Source: Acidihalobacter ferrooxydans
Lineage (GTDB): Bacteria; Pseudomonadota; Gammaproteobacteria; DSM-5130; Acidihalobacteraceae
Direction of reading: 5' to 3'
DNA: 64,000 bases
Assembly (NCBI RefSeq): GCF_001975725.1
Contig: NZ_CP019434.1
Span: 2,005,486 to 2,069,485 of the forward strand
The position numbers were made by a program, and so were the translations under genes. Below the pieces are notes generated by a model. The model was not told the origin of the DNA and searched no databases. It saw only the letters and a list, made by a program, of their open reading frames with translations. Below are positions 31,783 through 41,295 of the stretch, in pieces (the stretch's first letter is position 1; every line of letters starts with the position of its first letter).

Positions 31783-32459
31783 GAAATCGCGCCCATTGCC
31801 TGGAGTTGCGCAAGCGCAGACTCTGCCGTGGCCTGCTCAGCCTTGCGCCGGCTGGTGCCGATGGCTTCGACATCCAGATCGTAAGCCTTGAGGCGGCAGG
31901 CAATACGGAAAGTCTGTCGATGATCTTCACCCCGGGTTTCAAGCAATGTGTATTCGGGCAGAGGCAGCCCGCGACTCTGCAGAAATTCCTGTAGCCTCGT
32001 CTTGGGGTCTTTAAGGCTCTCGGCGCTGGGCAGCTCGCGCAGACGATTGCCATAGAGTGTCAACACGAAATCGCGCGTGGCGTCGTCGCCAAGCACCAGA
32101 TAATGCGCGCCGATCAGCGCTTCGACCGTATCGGCAAGAATCGAATCGCGCCGATAGCCGCCGCTCTTGAGTTCACCCGTACCCAGACGCAAGTGATCGC
32201 CAAGGCGATGTTCGCGGGCAATCGAGGCCAGGGTTTCGCGCTTGACCAAGGCCGCGCGCAGCCGGCTCAGATCGCCCTCGCTGGCTTTTGGAAATTGGCG
32301 ATACAACCATTCACCAATGACAAATCCCAATAGCGCATCGCCCAGAAATTCGAGGCGTTCGTAATTCGTCCCGGATGCGCTGCGATGCGTCAACGCCTGT
32401 TCGCACAGCGGCGAAGCATGCAACTGCGCGGGCAACCAGTCCTGCAGCTTGGCGCTCAC
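31779..32459 (-). CDS. rnc: Ribonuclease III
   Basis: Double-strand-specific endoribonuclease that processes rRNA and mRNA. The 226-residue protein has the catalytic signature ERLEFLGDALL (34-44), the second acidic cluster DTVEALIGA and a C-terminal double-stranded RNA-binding domain (RLQEFLQSRGLPLPEYTL ... RRKAEQATAESAL). It overlaps the DUF4845 gene by ATGA. Confidence 0.97.
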   Translation of the reverse strand: MSAKLQDWLPAQLHASPLCEQALTHRSASGTNYERLEFLGDALLGFVIGEWLYRQFPKASEGDLSRLRAALVKRETLASIAREHRLGDHLRLGTGELKSGGYRRDSILADTVEALIGAHYLVLGDDATRDFVLTLYGNRLRELPSAESLKDPKTRLQEFLQSRGLPLPEYTLLETRGEDHRQTFRIACRLKAYDLDVEAIGTSRRKAEQATAESALAQLQAMGAIS

Positions 32460-32839
32460 TGGTTGCGCGTATTCTTGTAGTGCACGGAATAATCGAAATG
32501 AACCAGGGCATCGACATTACCCAGCAAAGGGGTTTCGACCGTGTACTTGACCGCCAGCGTGGTCTGGTTACCCACGGTTTTCATGCTGATGTCCTTTTCC
32601 GTGACAGAATTGATGTTGTTGATCGTCAGTCGTGTCTGGATGGCGTAAAAAACCTGGGAAAAGTTTTTATTGCCGATGCCGGGTGATTTTGCCACCTCCT
32701 GCATGATGGAGCGGACGTTGTAGTAATTGATGTACACCGGTATCAATCTGGCACCGATGGTGGCCAAAACACCGATTACGCCCAGCAACAAAATGATGGA
32801 AATGAGCGACATTCCCCGTTGAGACCTGAGCTTACGCAT
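32456..32839 (-). CDS. DUF4845 membrane protein
   Basis: A 127-residue protein with a basic N-terminus, one hydrophobic segment (LISIILLLGVIGVLATIG, about residues 11-30) and a periplasmic domain. The N-terminal GMSLIS resembles a type IV pilin-like start but lacks the usual glutamate at +5. The gene is a regular resident between lepB and rnc in gammaproteobacteria. Its function is unknown. It overlaps rnc by four bases. Confidence 0.85.
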   Translation of the reverse strand: MRKLRSQRGMSLISIILLLGVIGVLATIGARLIPVYINYYNVRSIMQEVAKSPGIGNKNFSQVFYAIQTRLTINNINSVTEKDISMKTVGNQTTLAVKYTVETPLLGNVDALVHFDYSVHYKNTRNQ

Positions 32840-32865
32840 GGTTGTCTGCCTCGTATATGCTGTTC

Positions 32866-33762
32866 TTATTGCGGGATTATCTTACCAATTCGGTGAAAAT
32901 TCATCTGCCCATCGCCCCAGTTCATCCAGATGATGAACGCTTTGCCAACCAGATCGCGCGCGGGCACGAAGCCCCAGAAGCGACTGTCGAAACTGTCGTC
33001 GCGATTATCGCCCATCATGAAATAATGTTTCGCGGGTACGGTCACGCAACCCGACGGAACCGGAACACCGGGCATAATAAGAATTTTGTGCTTGAATACC
33101 GAGCCGTCGCGCCGGGGCAGATCCTCAGTCCAGATCTGGGCGCCCTGCATGAGATGGTTCGGCCCTTCGCCCTTATAGATGCCATCGTACGTTTTCTTGA
33201 CCGGCTTGCCATTGATGATCAGGTCGTTGCCCTTGAAGCAAATATGGTCGCCGGGCAGGCCGATCAGGCGTTTGATGTAATCCTCACCGGCAGAATGCAC
33301 GACCTGTTGCTGACCACCGGCGAGGATGCAGGCCGGATTTTTGCTGCAATACTTCAGGGCTTCCTTTTCGGGGTAATGAAACACCACCACGTCGCCTCGA
33401 TGCGGCTCCCCGATCGGCACGATCTTCGTGCGCAGCAACGGCAGGCGCAGACCGTAATCGAATTTGTTGACCAGTATGAAATCACCGACCAGCAAGGTCG
33501 GCATCATTGAACCGGACGGGATGCGAAACGGCTCCGCCACGAAAGAGCGCAGGATGAGCACGGCCAGCAGCACGGGGAAAAACGAGCGCGAATAGTCGAC
33601 GAACCAGGGTTCGCGGTATGCGTTCTCCTGGGTCTCGCCGAGCTGCTGCGCCTCGGCTGCACGCCTGCGCCGCTGCGGCCTGGCCCATAATGCGTCGGCC
33701 AACCAGATCAGCCCGGTGACGAACACGGCGATAATCAGCGCCAATTCCAGATCGAAACTCAT
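32866..33762 (-). CDS. lepB: Signal peptidase I
   Basis: Inner-membrane serine protease that removes Sec and Tat signal peptides. The 298-residue protein has an N-terminal membrane segment, a cytoplasmic basic loop and a second segment leading to the catalytic Ser85 in [10 protein letters not shown]. The general-base Lys164 is in [11 protein letters not shown], and [15 protein letters not shown] follows. It lies between lepA and DUF4845 as expected. Confidence 0.97.
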   Translation of the reverse strand: MSFDLELALIIAVFVTGLIWLADALWARPQRRRRAAEAQQLGETQENAYREPWFVDYSRSFFPVLLAVLILRSFVAEPFRIPSGSMMPTLLVGDFILVNKFDYGLRLPLLRTKIVPIGEPHRGDVVVFHYPEKEALKYCSKNPACILAGGQQQVVHSAGEDYIKRLIGLPGDHICFKGNDLIINGKPVKKTYDGIYKGEGPNHLMQGAQIWTEDLPRRDGSVFKHKILIMPGVPVPSGCVTVPAKHYFMMGDNRDDSFDSRFWGFVPARDLVGKAFIIWMNWGDGQMNFHRIGKIIPQ

Positions 33763-33797
33763 CCGTTCAAATTCCCTTATGTTTATTGGCCTTTCGA

Positions 33798-35600
33798 CTA
33801 ACTATCCACACGCAGCACGGCCAGAAAGGCCTCCTGCGGAATTTCCACCTTGCCGACCTGCTTCATGCGTTTCTTCCCGGCCTTTTGTTTTTCCAGCAAC
33901 TTGCGCTTGCGCGATACGTCGCCACCATAGCACTTTGCGAGCACATTCTTGCGCAATGCCTTGACCGTGGAGCGGGCGATGATATGTGAACCGATCGCCG
34001 CCTGGATGGCTACTTCGAACATCTGCCGGGGAATCAGTTCCCGCATGTGCTCGGTCAGTTCGCGGCCGCGATGCTGCGCCGCATCCCGGTGCAGAATCAG
34101 CGCCAGCGCATCGACGCGCTCGCCGTTGATCAGCACATCCACCCGCACCAGCGGCGCGGCCTGAAAGCGTTCCAGCTGGTAATCGAACGACGCATAGCCC
34201 CGACTGACCGACTTCAGGCGGTCGAAAAAATCAAGCACGACCTCGTTCATCGGCATCTCGTAGGCCAGCGAGACCTGCTTGCCGAGATAGAGCATTTTGG
34301 TCTGCACGCCGCGCTTTTCCACGCACAGCGTAATGACCGGCCCGACATATTCCTGCGGCACAAGGATATTCGCAGTGATGATCGGCTCGCGAATTTCGGC
34401 GATCTCGTTCACCGGCGGCAGATCGCTCGGATTATGGATCTGCCTGAGTTCGCCAGTGGTCGTCTCAACCTCGTAAATGACGGTTGGCGCGGTAGTGATA
34501 AGATCGAGGTCGTATTCGCGTTCCAGCCGCTCCTGCACGATCTCCATGTGCAGCATGCCGAGAAAGCCGCAGCGGAAGCCGAAGCCAAGCGCCTGGGATG
34601 TTTCCGGCTCGTAGGCCAGCGCCGCGTCGTTGAGCCTGAGTTTGTCCAGCGCTTCGCGCAGGTTTTCATAGTCGTCCGACGCGACCGGGAAAATGCCGGC
34701 GAACACGCGCGGCTGGACCTCCTTGAAACCGGGCAGCGGCTGGCTGGCCGGGTGATCGGCGCCGGTCATGGTATCGCCCACGCGCGCACCGTCAATTTCC
34801 TTGATGCCCGCAATGACATAACCGACCTCGCCGGCCTCCAGGCTCTCGGTGACCAGGGGTTTGGGCGTGAACACGCCGACCTTGTCCACCTGCTGGGTGC
34901 GGCCGCTCGACATCATCCTGATTTTCTGACGCGGCAGTATGCGACCCGACACGACCCGCACCAGTGCCACCACGCCGACGTAGTTATCGAACCAGGAATC
35001 GATGATGAGCGCCTGCAACGGCGCCTCGCGATCACCTTTCGGCGCGGGGATGCGCGCTACCAGCGTTTCGAGCAGATCGGGTACGCCCGCACCCGTTTTG
35101 GCACTGATGCGGAGCGCATCCCTGGCCTCGATGCCGATAATTTCCTCAATTTCGTCGATCACCCGATCGGGTTCGGCCGCCGGCAGATCGATTTTGTTGA
35201 GCACCGGCACGACATCCAGCCCCTGATCGATCGCGGTATAGCAGTTCGCCACGCTCTGCGCCTCGACACCCTGCGAGGCATCGACGACCAGCAGGGCGCC
35301 TTCGCAGGCGGCGAGCGAACGGGAAACCTCGTAGGAAAAATCGACGTGGCCGGGCGTATCGATAATGTTCAGCTGATAGGTCTCGCCGTCGGCAGCCTGG
35401 TACGCCAGGGATACGCTTTGCGCCTTGATGGTGATACCGCGTTCGCGCTCGATGTCCATCGAATCGAGCACCTGCGCGGACATTTCGCGCTCGCTCAAGC
35501 CACCGCAGAGCTGAATCAGCCGGTCGGCCAGCGTGGACTTGCCATGATCGATATGCGCAATGATCGAGAAATTACGAATATTCTTGAGCGGTTTAGCCAT
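33798..35600 (-). CDS. lepA: Elongation factor 4
   Basis: Ribosome-associated GTPase of 600 residues, the standard length. It has G1 AHIDHGKS, the switch region [25 protein letters not shown], and the LepA-specific C-terminal domain ([20 protein letters not shown]). The ATG at 35600 lies inside the 3' end of the glutaredoxin gene, an 8-base overlap. The canonical start [16 protein letters not shown] supports it. Confidence 0.98.
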   Translation of the reverse strand: MAKPLKNIRNFSIIAHIDHGKSTLADRLIQLCGGLSEREMSAQVLDSMDIERERGITIKAQSVSLAYQAADGETYQLNIIDTPGHVDFSYEVSRSLAACEGALLVVDASQGVEAQSVANCYTAIDQGLDVVPVLNKIDLPAAEPDRVIDEIEEIIGIEARDALRISAKTGAGVPDLLETLVARIPAPKGDREAPLQALIIDSWFDNYVGVVALVRVVSGRILPRQKIRMMSSGRTQQVDKVGVFTPKPLVTESLEAGEVGYVIAGIKEIDGARVGDTMTGADHPASQPLPGFKEVQPRVFAGIFPVASDDYENLREALDKLRLNDAALAYEPETSQALGFGFRCGFLGMLHMEIVQERLEREYDLDLITTAPTVIYEVETTTGELRQIHNPSDLPPVNEIAEIREPIITANILVPQEYVGPVITLCVEKRGVQTKMLYLGKQVSLAYEMPMNEVVLDFFDRLKSVSRGYASFDYQLERFQAAPLVRVDVLINGERVDALALILHRDAAQHRGRELTEHMRELIPRQMFEVAIQAAIGSHIIARSTVKALRKNVLAKCYGGDVSRKRKLLEKQKAGKKRMKQVGKVEIPQEAFLAVLRVDS

Positions 35601-35832
35601 CCGATAACGCCTGTCGCAGTGCCCGCTCGTCGAGGCGATGACAGCAGATAATGTCCTCCCCAATGGCCAGCACCGGTATTTTTTCATTGAACCGCCGCTT
35701 GAGCGACGGGTCCGATTCGATGTCGATGCAGGTCAACGTGAAATCAAGCGATACTCCCAACTGGACAAGCCGCGCGTGCATGGCTTCGCACAGATGACAG
35801 CCAGTACGCTGATATAAAGTGAGCCGCGTCAT
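35593..35832 (-). CDS. Glutaredoxin-like thiol protein
   Basis: A 79-residue thioredoxin-fold protein with a redox-type motif C12-H-L-C15 and the cis-proline region KIPVLAIG (DUF836/glutaredoxin-like family). Members commonly sit between rseB/mucD and lepA in gammaproteobacteria. The partner is unknown. It overlaps lepA by eight bases. Confidence 0.85.
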   Translation of the reverse strand: MTRLTLYQRTGCHLCEAMHARLVQLGVSLDFTLTCIDIESDPSLKRRFNEKIPVLAIGEDIICCHRLDERALRQALSDG

Positions 35833-36010
35833 CGGCCCACTTCCCGTAGGCGCGCTTCTCGATCAAGCCCTTGCCGCAGACCGGATTCGCAGACGATGCC
35901 GTTCATGGCGCGTGTCCTGCTCGCGAAAATCGAGGGCGGATTATGACGAGGGGCAGGCAAAAAGGCCATCCCGGGAGCCCACCGTCACACGCCAGTGGCG
36001 CGACGCGCCG

Positions 36011-37009
36011 TCAGCGGGTATGGCTCTGATCACTGAGACCGTTGACAATATCGCGAATGGTCTGCCTGGGCACCTCGCCAATCACGGTAACCTCATGGTT
36101 GGCCAGGGTTGTCGAGTAAACATTGAGCGCGCCGTTGCGCATAAAGTATCCATGCGCAGCGTTAGCCAGCGCCGGGCGGTGCGGGGCCATCAGCGGCGCA
36201 ATGAATACGGACACCGTGGACACCCCGTCCGACACCAGCATTTGCTCCACTTGCTGGCCGTTCACCCCCAGGCCCCGATTGCGCACCTTGAGTAACTTAA
36301 AGCCTTCAGGCAGGGCGGAAAAGTGCCACCCGGAGGCGGTCGCCGGGTGGATATCCTGCAACCGCTTGATCGTATAACCAGCCGTCAGCACAGGCGGGGC
36401 GAAGGTCGCTGCCGGCACGGATTGCAGCGTTTGCAGCGAAGTGAACAACATGCGTTCGAGCACCTCGCCCCGCGCGTTGAGCACTTCGGTTTCAAGCGGC
36501 AGGTCGTGCGCCGTATCGATACAGATGCGCCGTGCATAACGCAGGGTATCCCTGGGCTGCAAGACGATCGTGCGACAGGACATCCCGGCGACACGCCGCA
36601 CGGCGCCCCAGCGGAGGCGATAATAGGGGGACTTCCAGACATCCTCGCTCATCGTCACCGGCAAGGCCGGATGCTTGCTGCGCCGCATGATGACAACGGA
36701 CTTCTCGCCGGGACGCACATAAGTGACCGTATTCCCGTCGATCAACACTTCACGGCGGGGCCCGTCCTGCGAGACCAGGCGCTCATGCGCCTGTCCACCA
36801 TACCACGCGTGGATCACCCGCAGTGTACTCAGGTGCGCGTCGTTCTGGTAAACGAATACGCCCTTGTAATCGAGACGCTGAATGGCCTGCATCATGCGCT
36901 GCAAAGCAACTGCAGGCGTTTGTTCTGACGCCGGAGGCGCCGATGCGGCAGCGGCGTTAAACACCGCCAGACACACTAAGCCGGCTGTGGCGAGAGCGGC
37001 GCGGAACAT
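36011..37009 (-). CDS. rseB: Sigma-E regulatory protein RseB/MucB
   Basis: Periplasmic protein of 332 residues that binds the anti-sigma factor RseA and shields it from proteolysis until lipid or lipopolysaccharide signals displace it. A Sec signal peptide ends near residue 22. The LolA-like N-terminal domain (LDYKGVFVYQND, THAW-type HAWYGG) and the C-terminal domain (LPEGFKLL ... VSVFIAP) are clear. It lies nine bases after rseA. RseC and MucD genes do not follow; a glutaredoxin and lepA do. Confidence 0.93.
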   Translation of the reverse strand: MFRAALATAGLVCLAVFNAAAASAPPASEQTPAVALQRMMQAIQRLDYKGVFVYQNDAHLSTLRVIHAWYGGQAHERLVSQDGPRREVLIDGNTVTYVRPGEKSVVIMRRSKHPALPVTMSEDVWKSPYYRLRWGAVRRVAGMSCRTIVLQPRDTLRYARRICIDTAHDLPLETEVLNARGEVLERMLFTSLQTLQSVPAATFAPPVLTAGYTIKRLQDIHPATASGWHFSALPEGFKLLKVRNRGLGVNGQQVEQMLVSDGVSTVSVFIAPLMAPHRPALANAAHGYFMRNGALNVYSTTLANHEVTVIGEVPRQTIRDIVNGLSDQSHTR

Positions 37010-37018
37010 GCCCGGGGG

Positions 37019-37558
37019 CTACTTGCCCGGCGTATCACTGACCAGGCGTGCGTACGGCATGACCGCACCGGCCCCGCTCTGCTCCACATGGCTCAGCAAA
37101 TAGCCGTTCATGCGCATGTAGCTCTCAAGCTGCGTCGGCACATGATGGCCCGGATCGACACCCGCCTGCGGCACGACCATCGCCGTCGGCTGCGATGCCG
37201 GCTGCAAACCGGAGCCAACGGGCACCGTCACCGACTGCAAACCAAGCACCATGGCGCCAGCAACCGATGCGGTCAGGGCAAAGCCGGCCAGCGGCTTGGC
37301 CCAGCGGGGTAGCGCAGCAGGCTTCTGGGCAGCTTCGGCCTCAACACGCGCCATGACGCCCGCGGCGAAGCCGGCGTCCGCAAACAACGGACGCTCCTGA
37401 CGCAGGGCATCACCGATCAGATGATAGCGTGCCCAGCGCTCGCGCAATTGTGCGTCGCTCAATAATTCATCCATCATGCGGCGCGCCTCGAATCGCCCGG
37501 CTTCACCATCAACCAGGGCGGAAAGGTGCTCGTCTTGGCGGTTCATCGTCGTCGTCAT
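37019..37558 (-). CDS. rseA: Anti-sigma-E factor RseA/MucA
   Basis: Single-span inner-membrane protein of about 179 residues that sequesters RpoE. The cytoplasmic N-terminal domain (NRQDEHLSALVDGEAGRFEARRMMDELL ... RWARYHLIGDALRQE in part) matches the RseA fold. One hydrophobic segment (GFALTASVAGAMVLGLQSV in part) precedes a periplasmic tail. The start is uncertain. The ATG at 37558 gives MTTTMNRQ; 37546 and 37579 are alternatives, and the nearest GAGG suits none of them perfectly. It is cotranscribed with rpoE, 54 bases upstream. Confidence 0.9.
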   Translation of the reverse strand: MTTTMNRQDEHLSALVDGEAGRFEARRMMDELLSDAQLRERWARYHLIGDALRQERPLFADAGFAAGVMARVEAEAAQKPAALPRWAKPLAGFALTASVAGAMVLGLQSVTVPVGSGLQPASQPTAMVVPQAGVDPGHHVPTQLESYMRMNGYLLSHVEQSGAGAVMPYARLVSDTPGK

Positions 37559-37612
37559 GGCCTCGCATCCCGCCGGCATATGCCGGACTCACTGTTGAAA
37601 TTATCCCGCCAG

Positions 37613-38188
37613 TCAGCCCAGCAAAGGGCGCAACTGCCGGTCGATTGCTTCGCGCGCGCGAAAAATCCGCGAACGCACTGTGCCAATCGGGCACTCCATC
37701 ACCTGAGCGATTTCGTCATAGCTCATACCCTCAAGCTCGCGCAACACGATCGCGCTCCTGAGATCCTCGGGCAAATCCTCCATTGCCTTGAAGATTTGCT
37801 TCCGTATTTCCTCTGACAACAGTTCACGTTCGGGAGTTCCATATTCTTTCAATCCCGATTCGCCGTTCAGATATTCGGCATCCTCGGCATTGACCTCGTA
37901 ATCCGGCGTACGCCGGGATTCCATGACCAGATAGTTCTTCGCCGTATTGATCGCGATCCTGTACAACCATGTATAGAACGCGCTATCACCACGAAAGTTC
38001 CGCAGCCCGCGATAGGCTTTGATAAATGCTTCCTGCGCCACATCCTGCGCAGACGAAGGATCGTGTACATAACGTGCGATGAGGTGCAGGATCTTGTGCT
38101 GATACTTGAGCACCAGCAGATCAAACGCACGGGTATCGCCGGCCTGTACCCGGCGCACCAATTCCGCGTCCGTCATTTCCCGCCCCAT
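37613..38188 (-). CDS. rpoE: RNA polymerase sigma factor RpoE/AlgU
   Basis: Extracytoplasmic-function sigma factor of 191 residues directing the envelope-stress regulon. Region 2 (YVHDPSSAQDVAQEAFIKAYRGL in part, GDSAFYTWLYRIAINTAKNYL in part) and region 4 (LPEDLRSAIVLRELEGMSY, IGTVRSRIFRARE) are canonical. The ATG at 38188 has a strong Shine-Dalgarno (GGGGAGAG). First gene of the long leftward cluster, divergent from nadB as in E. coli. A sigma-E-type promoter is found upstream of htrA at 42.7 kb. Confidence 0.97.
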   Translation of the reverse strand: MGREMTDAELVRRVQAGDTRAFDLLVLKYQHKILHLIARYVHDPSSAQDVAQEAFIKAYRGLRNFRGDSAFYTWLYRIAINTAKNYLVMESRRTPDYEVNAEDAEYLNGESGLKEYGTPERELLSEEIRKQIFKAMEDLPEDLRSAIVLRELEGMSYDEIAQVMECPIGTVRSRIFRAREAIDRQLRPLLG

Positions 38189-38412
38189 TGTCGACTCTCC
38201 CCTGCCCAAGACCCGGGTTTGCCAATCCGCCGTGGACACAAGCGCTCAACGCCGAGCATAGTGGCCCTGGTTCCGACGCCCTACCGTACCGCATCTAAGA
38301 AAGTTCAACCGCTTATCGATCCTATGCAAGAGCCCAAAGACATTCCGTACAGCTTAACATTTGCTGACAGACCAAATGGTCTGACTGCAAATGTGACAAA
38401 ATAGCCGAACCC
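38189..38412. promoter_or_regulatory. Divergent rpoE-nadB promoter region
   Basis: A 224-base region that must hold both promoters. Reading leftward, TGAACTTT near 38300 resembles a sigma-E -35 box, but no good -10 follows at the right distance. A large palindrome lies at 38357-38394. Confidence 0.5.
38357..38394. promoter_or_regulatory. 38-bp palindrome in front of nadB
   Basis: Arms ACATTTGC (38357-38364) and GCAAATGT (38387-38394) enclose CAGACCA-AA-TGGTCTG (38368-38383). The only break is a 3-base mismatch between the two arm blocks. It ends 18 bases before the nadB ATG, so it could be an operator or a hairpin near the nadB ribosome site. It does not resemble the NadR or NrtR consensus boxes as I know them. 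Confidence 0.6.
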
Positions 38413-40098
38413 ATGACGAACTCACAAGCCCAGCAACAACACGCTTTCGACGCGATGATACTCGGCAGCGGCGCGGCCGGTCTCGGACTGGCCCTGCGCC
38501 TGGCCGACCACGCACAGGTCGCCGTGCTCAGCAAGGGCCCGCTCGCCGACGGCAGCACCTTCTGGGCCCAGGGCGGCATTGCCGCCGTCATCGGCCCCGG
38601 CGACGCGCTCGAAGCGCATATCAACGACACTTTCGATGCCGGCGCCGGACTTAACCGGCCCGAAGCCGTACGCCTCGTGGTCGAACAAGCCCCGGCGTGC
38701 ATCGACTGGCTGGTCGAGCTGGGCGTGCCGTTCAGCCGCACGCAGGACGACTCCGCGCTGCACCTGACCCGCGAAGGCGGTCATAGCCACCGCCGGATCG
38801 CCCACGCCGACGACGCCACCGGCCGCGCCATCGAGGAGACGCTGCTGCGCCATGCGCGCGCCCATCCGAACATTCACCTGTTTGACCATCGCATCGCCAT
38901 CGATCTGATCACCGCCCGCAAGCTCGGCCAGGCGTCCGACCGGGCACTCGGCGCATACGTACTCGACAGCCGCAGCGGACGCGTCGAAATATTCCATGCG
39001 CCCGTCGTCGCGCTGGCCACCGGCGGCGCCGGCAAAGCCTACCTCTACACCTCAAACCCGGATACCGCCTCAGGCGACGGCATCGCCATGGCCTGGCGCG
39101 CCGGCTGCCGGGTCGCCGATATGGAATTCATGCAATTCCACCCGACCTGCCTCTACGACCCGCGCGCCAAGTCCTTCCTTATCAGCGAAGCCGTACGCGG
39201 CGAAGGCGGCCATCTGCTGCTCCCGGACGGCACGCGCTTCATGCACGACTTCGACCCGCGCGGCGAACTCGCGCCGCGCGACATCGTCGCCCGCGCCATC
39301 GACCACGAAATGAAGCGTCTGGGCCTCGACTGCGTCTATCTCGACATCAGTCATCGCCCGGCCGAATTCATCAACGAACACTTCCCCAACATCCAGCGCC
39401 GCTGCCTCGAATTCGGCTACGACATGACACGCGAACCGCTACCCGTCGTCCCCGCCGCGCACTACACCTGCGGCGGCGTGCTCACCGACCTGGCAGGCCG
39501 CACCGATATCGAAGGCCTCTACGCCATCGGCGAAGTCGCCAGCACCGGGCTGCACGGCGCCAACCGCCTGGCCAGCAACTCGCTCCTGGAATGTCTGGTA
39601 TTCGCCCAATCGGCCGCGACGGATATTCTGACGCGCCGGCCACAGGCCGCTGCTGCAACGGCTCCCACAATACCGCCCTGGGACGACAGCCGTGTGACCG
39701 ATTCGGACGAAGAAGTCATCGTCAGCCACAACTGGGACGAACTGCGCCGTTTCATGTGGGACTACGTAGGCATCGTACGCACCAACAAGCGCCTGCAGCG
39801 CGCTCTACATCGCGCAGACCTGCTGCTCGGCGAAATCGACGAGTACTACAGCAATTTCCGCGTCACGCCCCACCTCATCGAACTACGCAATCTCGCCGTC
39901 GTGGCCAAACTCATTATCGTCTCCGCCCAGGCCCGGCACGAAAGCCGCGGCCTGCACTACAACCAGGATTACCCCACGGCCGACCCCGCGCTCGCGCAGG
40001 TTGACACCGTGCTTGCACCGCAGCCCGGACGCCACGGCCCCGAACCACGGATCTGTTCCCCCATCGCCAGTTCCGCAGGAGATTTGCCCCATGCATAA
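38413..40098 (+). CDS. nadB: L-aspartate oxidase
   Basis: FAD enzyme that oxidises aspartate to iminoaspartate, the first step of de novo NAD synthesis. The 561-residue protein has the FAD loop [28 protein letters not shown], the active-site regions THEGGHS-type ([10 protein letters not shown]) and FHPTCLY, and ends with the C-terminal helical domain. Divergent from rpoE, as in E. coli. Its last eight bases overlap the downstream sulfurtransferase gene. NadA is not nearby. Confidence 0.96.
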   Translation: MTNSQAQQQHAFDAMILGSGAAGLGLALRLADHAQVAVLSKGPLADGSTFWAQGGIAAVIGPGDALEAHINDTFDAGAGLNRPEAVRLVVEQAPACIDWLVELGVPFSRTQDDSALHLTREGGHSHRRIAHADDATGRAIEETLLRHARAHPNIHLFDHRIAIDLITARKLGQASDRALGAYVLDSRSGRVEIFHAPVVALATGGAGKAYLYTSNPDTASGDGIAMAWRAGCRVADMEFMQFHPTCLYDPRAKSFLISEAVRGEGGHLLLPDGTRFMHDFDPRGELAPRDIVARAIDHEMKRLGLDCVYLDISHRPAEFINEHFPNIQRRCLEFGYDMTREPLPVVPAAHYTCGGVLTDLAGRTDIEGLYAIGEVASTGLHGANRLASNSLLECLVFAQSAATDILTRRPQAAAATAPTIPPWDDSRVTDSDEEVIVSHNWDELRRFMWDYVGIVRTNKRLQRALHRADLLLGEIDEYYSNFRVTPHLIELRNLAVVAKLIIVSAQARHESRGLHYNQDYPTADPALAQVDTVLAPQPGRHGPEPRICSPIASSAGDLPHA

Positions 40099-40903
40099 AC
40101 TGCCGCTGATCGTCGAACCGGATGCCCTCCAAGAACTGCTCGGAGATCCCGAACTCATCATCGTCGACCTGTGCAAACAGGAACTTTACGCCCAGATGCA
40201 CATTCCGGGCGCCGTGCATGTCGACTACGCCGACATCATTGCCAGCCGCGGCCCGATCTCCGGCCTGCTGCCCGACGAAGACCGCTTCAGCCAGGTGCTG
40301 TCGTCCATCGGCTTTACCGGCGACCAGCACCTCGTCGTCTATGACGACGAAGGCGGCGGCAAAGCAGCCCGCATGCTATGGACACTCGCCGCCTTCGGAC
40401 TTGAAGGCCATAGTCTGCTCAACGGCGGCCTGCATGCCTGGGCCAACGAGGGCCACCCGCTGGAACAGACGCCGGTCAGCGTCGCCCCCAGCGATTATCA
40501 GGCACATTACGATGGCTCTGTCGTCGCTGACCGCGACTACATCGTCGCCCGGCTGCACGATGACAGCGTCCTGCTGCTCGACGCGCGCACCCACGGCGAG
40601 TACCACGGCCACGACGTGCGCGCCGCGCGCGGCGGCCGCATTCCCGGTGCCAAACATTACGAATGGACCCGCGCCATGGATCAGGGGCGCAACCTGCGCC
40701 TGCGCGAAGAACAGGAACTGCTCAGCGAACTCGAAGCGCTCGGCGCCACACCGGACAAAGAAATTATCTGCTACTGCCAGACGCATCATCGTTCGGCCCA
40801 CACCTGGGCCATGCTGCGCCATCTGGGATTCACCAACGTCAAGGGCTACGAAGGCGCCTGGTCGGACTGGGGCAACGCGCCGGACGTGCCCGTCGAGCGC
40901 TGA
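40091..40903 (+). CDS. Two-domain rhodanese sulfurtransferase
   Basis: A 270-residue cytoplasmic protein of two rhodanese domains. The first (about 5-125) is structural and lacks a catalytic cysteine. The second (about 150-265) has Cys229 in the loop CQTHHRS, the CX4R form typical of thiosulfate sulfurtransferases, and ends [10 protein letters not shown]. It would move sulfane sulfur to cyanide or a protein thiol. The ATG lies within the nadB 3' end, so it is translated from the same message. NadB-linked rhodaneses could serve Fe-S assembly for NadA, but that is speculation. Confidence 0.9.
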   Translation: MHKLPLIVEPDALQELLGDPELIIVDLCKQELYAQMHIPGAVHVDYADIIASRGPISGLLPDEDRFSQVLSSIGFTGDQHLVVYDDEGGGKAARMLWTLAAFGLEGHSLLNGGLHAWANEGHPLEQTPVSVAPSDYQAHYDGSVVADRDYIVARLHDDSVLLLDARTHGEYHGHDVRAARGGRIPGAKHYEWTRAMDQGRNLRLREEQELLSELEALGATPDKEIICYCQTHHRSAHTWAMLRHLGFTNVKGYEGAWSDWGNAPDVPVER

Positions 40904-40963
40904 ATCCGCAAACCCGGTGCGGCAACGTGACAAATGCGCAGAGCATCGAGGCCGGGTATTGCA

Positions 40964-41205
40964 TTAGGTGAGGCATTCTTGCTTGATATTTGAACCCACA
41001 AAAATTCTTCACTCGGGCATCGCACAACCATGCTGAGCACTGAAAAAATCGCTTGTGAATCCAAATCTCTGCACACTTATCACCTCGCCTGATGGATTAT
41101 CCGGGCTAAGTTCACACGAGAGATCTGCGCGAAGGCATGGCGGCGCCCTGTCCAGGCGAGCAAATCCCTCTGAATTCAAGGATCAAGAAAGGATGCCTCG
41201 CCTAA
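40964..41205. repeat. Element C: 242-bp block with 31-bp inverted ends
   Basis: The first 31 bases (40964-40994) and the last 31 (41175-41205) are inverted repeats matching at 26 positions; the core is TTAGG-GAGGCAT. The right arm continues into a second dyad, GCCTAA-CGGA-TTAGGC, at 41200-41215. There is no ORF inside. It contains the left copy of a 52-bp direct repeat. It resembles a non-autonomous transposable element. Confidence 0.6.
41054..41105 (+). repeat. 52-bp direct repeat, left copy
   Basis: Matches 42524-42575 at 46 of 52 positions in the same orientation. It begins TGTGAATCCAAATCTCTGC and ends GATGGATTATCCGGG. The two copies bracket the nickel/cobalt permease gene at about 1.5 kb spacing. 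Confidence 0.75.
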
Positions 41206-41261
41206 CGGATTAGGCGGGCTCAGAGCACGGCGCAGCAAGCGGGGCGTACGGCCTGTTTTTA

Positions 41262-41275
41262 CAAATCCTGATTTG
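41262..41275. promoter_or_regulatory. Perfect palindrome before the nickel/cobalt permease
   Basis: CAAATC-CT-GATTTG, a perfect 6-2-6 dyad ending 20 bases before the ATG. The position suits an operator for a metal-responsive repressor. The motif is not one I can assign to NikR, RcnR or NmtR. Confidence 0.35.
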
Positions 41276-41295
41276 AGTATGCGAAGGAATCCGCC

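Noticed and set aside
32456-32839. DUF4845 protein as a type IV pilin
   Set aside because: The N-terminus has a GMSL-type start but lacks Glu5, and there is no pilus gene nearby. Position and length match the DUF4845 family.
38270-38305. Sigma-E autoregulatory promoter before rpoE
   Set aside because: A -35-like TGAACTTT is present leftward, but the expected -10 (TCnnA) is missing at 15-18 bases.
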